A stretch of DNA of 64,000 bases from Bacteroidales bacterium (GTDB taxonomy: Bacteria > Bacteroidota > Bacteroidia > Bacteroidales > UBA932), in NCBI GenBank assembly GCA_015060225.1, contig SUYX01000005.1, positions 27,794 to 91,793 on the forward strand, in the 5' to 3' direction. Made by a program: the position numbers and the translations under genes. Positions within the stretch are counted from its first letter, which is position 1. Each line of letters opens with the position of its first letter. Positions 62,631 through 64,000 of this stretch are shown one piece after another. A model generated the notes under the pieces. It saw nothing but the letters and a program-made list of their open reading frames with translations. It was not told where the DNA came from and ran no database searches.

Positions 62631-63833
62631 ATGGGAAAGGGTGCAGATATAGAATTGAAGAAAGAGAAATTGTGGAACAGCAACTACCTTAAAGTGTGGT
62701 GTGCCAATTTCATGATTTTCTTCTCTTTCATGCTCCTCACACCCCTTTTTCCACTCTATTTGAGCGAAACCTTCGGTGCAGACAAGCAGATGATAGGGAT
62801 AGTGCTGTCGGGATACACCCTAACTGCCCTTATCATAAGACCATTCAGCGGCTATCTGGTTGACAGTTTCCCCCGAAGGGTGGTCCTTCTTGTAAGCTAT
62901 GCCCTTTTCTGTGCTCTTTTTCTGGGATATATTGCTGCAGGGTCACTGGTATTGTTTGCAATAGTGAGGACACTCCACGGAGCACCGTTCGGAGCATCAA
63001 CGGTTTCAAACAGCACGGTAGCCATAGATGTACTCCACCCTACCCGCAGGGCTGAAGGGATTGGATATTACGGTTTGAGCAACAACATTGCCACTGCCAT
63101 AGGGCCCACAGTAGCCCTTATGATATACGGGGCCTGCCAGAGTTATGACATCCTTTTCTGGATGGCATTCATTGTATCTGCAATAGGACTGGGGATAAAC
63201 TGGACACTGGACCTCAAGAAAAGGGAGACAGTTAAAGTTTCACAGAAAATATCACTTGACAGGTTCATACTGCTCAAAGCATGGAGCCAGGGAATCTGCA
63301 TGATCTGCTACGCATTCTCATACGGAGTATTGGCAACCTATATTGCCATATACGGCAAAAACGAACTGGGAATCACAGGGGGAACCGGCATGTTCTTCAT
63401 GCTCCTCTCCATAGGGCTCATCCTCTCCCGTCTGGTTGGGAACCGCACCCTCAGGGAGGGAAAGATTGTAGAAAACGCCTCCATAGGAGTATCCATAGCA
63501 GTTATAGGATACCTTGTATTTGCCGCCCTCCACAACCATTGGGGCTACTACGGCGCAGCACTCATAATTGGTCTGGGCAACGGCCACATGTTCCCTGCCT
63601 TCCAGACAATGTTCCTGAACCTGGCCTCCAACGAGCAGAGGGGAACGGCCAACTCAACCCTGCTGGTAAGTTGGGACATTGGAGTGGGGCTCGGCATCCT
63701 TGCCGGCGGCTCCGTTGCAGAGCACCTGGGCTACTATGCCGCATTCTGGACAGCCTTTGCAGTAAACCTCGTTGGCGTAATCCTCTTCCTCTCCTACTCC
63801 CGACAGCATTTTATCAGGAATAGGGTGAGATAA
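62631..63833 (+). CDS. MFS transporter
   Basis: Inner-membrane transporter of 400 residues with twelve predicted hydrophobic segments. MFS landmarks are SGYTLTALIIRPFSGYLVDS with PRRVVLL after helix 2, HGAPFGASTVSNSTVAIDVL, and RRAEGIGYYGLSNN. The second half starts at LKAWSQGICMICYAFSYG. It resembles drug or sugar efflux-type MFS proteins, but the substrate is unknown. It is the last gene of the BASS-acyltransferase-barrel-MFS run, and an IS3-type element begins about 44 bp behind its stop. Confidence 0.9.
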   Translation: MGKGADIELKKEKLWNSNYLKVWCANFMIFFSFMLLTPLFPLYLSETFGADKQMIGIVLSGYTLTALIIRPFSGYLVDSFPRRVVLLVSYALFCALFLGYIAAGSLVLFAIVRTLHGAPFGASTVSNSTVAIDVLHPTRRAEGIGYYGLSNNIATAIGPTVALMIYGACQSYDILFWMAFIVSAIGLGINWTLDLKKRETVKVSQKISLDRFILLKAWSQGICMICYAFSYGVLATYIAIYGKNELGITGGTGMFFMLLSIGLILSRLVGNRTLREGKIVENASIGVSIAVIGYLVFAALHNHWGYYGAALIIGLGNGHMFPAFQTMFLNLASNEQRGTANSTLLVSWDIGVGLGILAGGSVAEHLGYYAAFWTAFAVNLVGVILFLSYSRQHFIRNRVR

Positions 63834-63876
63834 ACCTATAGGATATAAATAATAAAGAATCTCCGTTAGAATTTGA

Positions 63877-64000
63877 TGTGACCCCCAAAAGTTGGACGGT
63901 TTAACATTATTAAGAGGCAGACTTAGATTGGAATAGAGCTCGGTATTGTACCGGGCTCATTCCTTTTAGCCTCAGTTTGATTCTATCATTATTGTAGTAG
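63877..64000 (-). mobile_element. IS3-family insertion sequence, end fragment (continues beyond window)
   Basis: The outer end at about 63877-63900 carries TGTGACCCCCAAAAGTTGGA, typical of the terminal repeats of IS3-family elements of the IS150-like group. The transposase reads inward from the right, so only its C-terminus is in the window. The left junction follows the MFS gene. The other end, the target duplication and completeness cannot be judged here. Confidence 0.8.
63910..64000 (-). CDS. IS3-family transposase OrfB, C-terminal fragment
   Basis: Twenty-nine codons before the stop at 63910-63912 read YYNNDRIKLRLKGMSPVQYR followed by ALFQSKSAS. The YYNxxRIKxxLxGxSPxQYR end is characteristic of OrfB integrases of IS3-family elements. 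The catalytic DDE residues lie outside the window. Confidence 0.85.
   Translation of the reverse strand, partial: YYNNDRIKLRLKGMSPVQYRALFQSKSAS

Noticed and set aside
1..64000. tRNA, rRNA, CRISPR arrays, riboswitches, replication origin
   Set aside because: Intergenic gaps are short; no cloverleaf-like sequences, regularly spaced repeats or known riboswitch cores were seen.

Overview
The window is a chromosomal segment of a member of the Bacteroidota, most likely order Bacteroidales. The evidence is the set of lineage-typical families (DUF3078, DUF4468, BT_3928-type DoxX protein, HSDR_N_2 protein, 58-residue histone H1-like protein, LpxC and FabZ encoded side by side), the near absence of Shine-Dalgarno sequences, and repeated TAnnTTTG (-7) promoter boxes shortly before start codons. 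Gene density is very high, mean gene spacing is short, and no rRNA, tRNA, CRISPR array or prophage is visible. I cannot name a genus.

Layout. 1-4.1 kb: rimP-nusA-infB translation/transcription operon on the minus strand, with infB running off the left edge. 4.2-8.2 kb: lipid A and fatty-acid cluster lpxD-lpxC-fabZ-lpxA plus a WbqC-like protein. 8.2-14.1 kb: envelope proteins (FadL-like barrel, W/H/G-rich lipoprotein, DUF3078 barrel) around proS. 14.1-20.1 kb: folP, tmk, DoxX-like protein, alkaline phosphatase, purB. 20.1-27.8 kb: M64 peptidase, HAD nucleotidase, DivIC-like protein, a four-gene operon (nucleotidyltransferase, CPBP protease, mannose-6-phosphate isomerase with a His/Cys tail, S4 RNA-binding protein), pth, rplY and reverse rubrerythrin. 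28-35.7 kb: C11 peptidase, DMT protein, YtxH/holin-X stress-like cassette, dipeptidyl peptidase III, M28 peptidase, alanine:cation symporter. 35.8-44.1 kb: alr, BamA/TamA-like barrel, M6 protease, a histone H1-like gene, marC, holA, HSDR_N_2 protein, CCA-type nucleotidyltransferase. 44.1-51.3 kb: two small Cys-rich redox/metal-type proteins, GH29 fucosidase fused to an extra domain, a ferredoxin-type aldo/keto reductase with its overlapping serine hydrolase, and an exported DUF4468-flavin reductase fusion. 51.3-63.8 kb: cydAB, S41 peptidase, NucA-type nuclease, FeoAB, bile-acid-type symporter, acyltransferase, outer-membrane barrel, MFS transporter. The right edge enters an IS3-family element.

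How the genes fit together. The window mixes housekeeping genes with an envelope-heavy, protein-degrading profile: six exported or lipid-anchored peptidases of different families (M64, C11, M49, M28, M6, S41) plus an amino-acid symporter suggest use of peptides, while cytochrome bd, reverse rubrerythrin and FeoAB fit an anaerobe that tolerates traces of oxygen and scavenges ferrous iron.

The most unusual signal is not a gene. The heptamer GTCGGGA/TCCCGAC occurs about 35 times on both strands and in several reading frames, several times more often than base composition predicts, and seems to force rare codons. Other points of interest are the LpxC-FabZ pair split by a one-base frame offset, C-terminal His/Cys metal-binding-like tails on three unrelated proteins, promoters that abut start codons (possible leaderless mRNAs), and repeated 20-27 bp overlaps between convergent genes.
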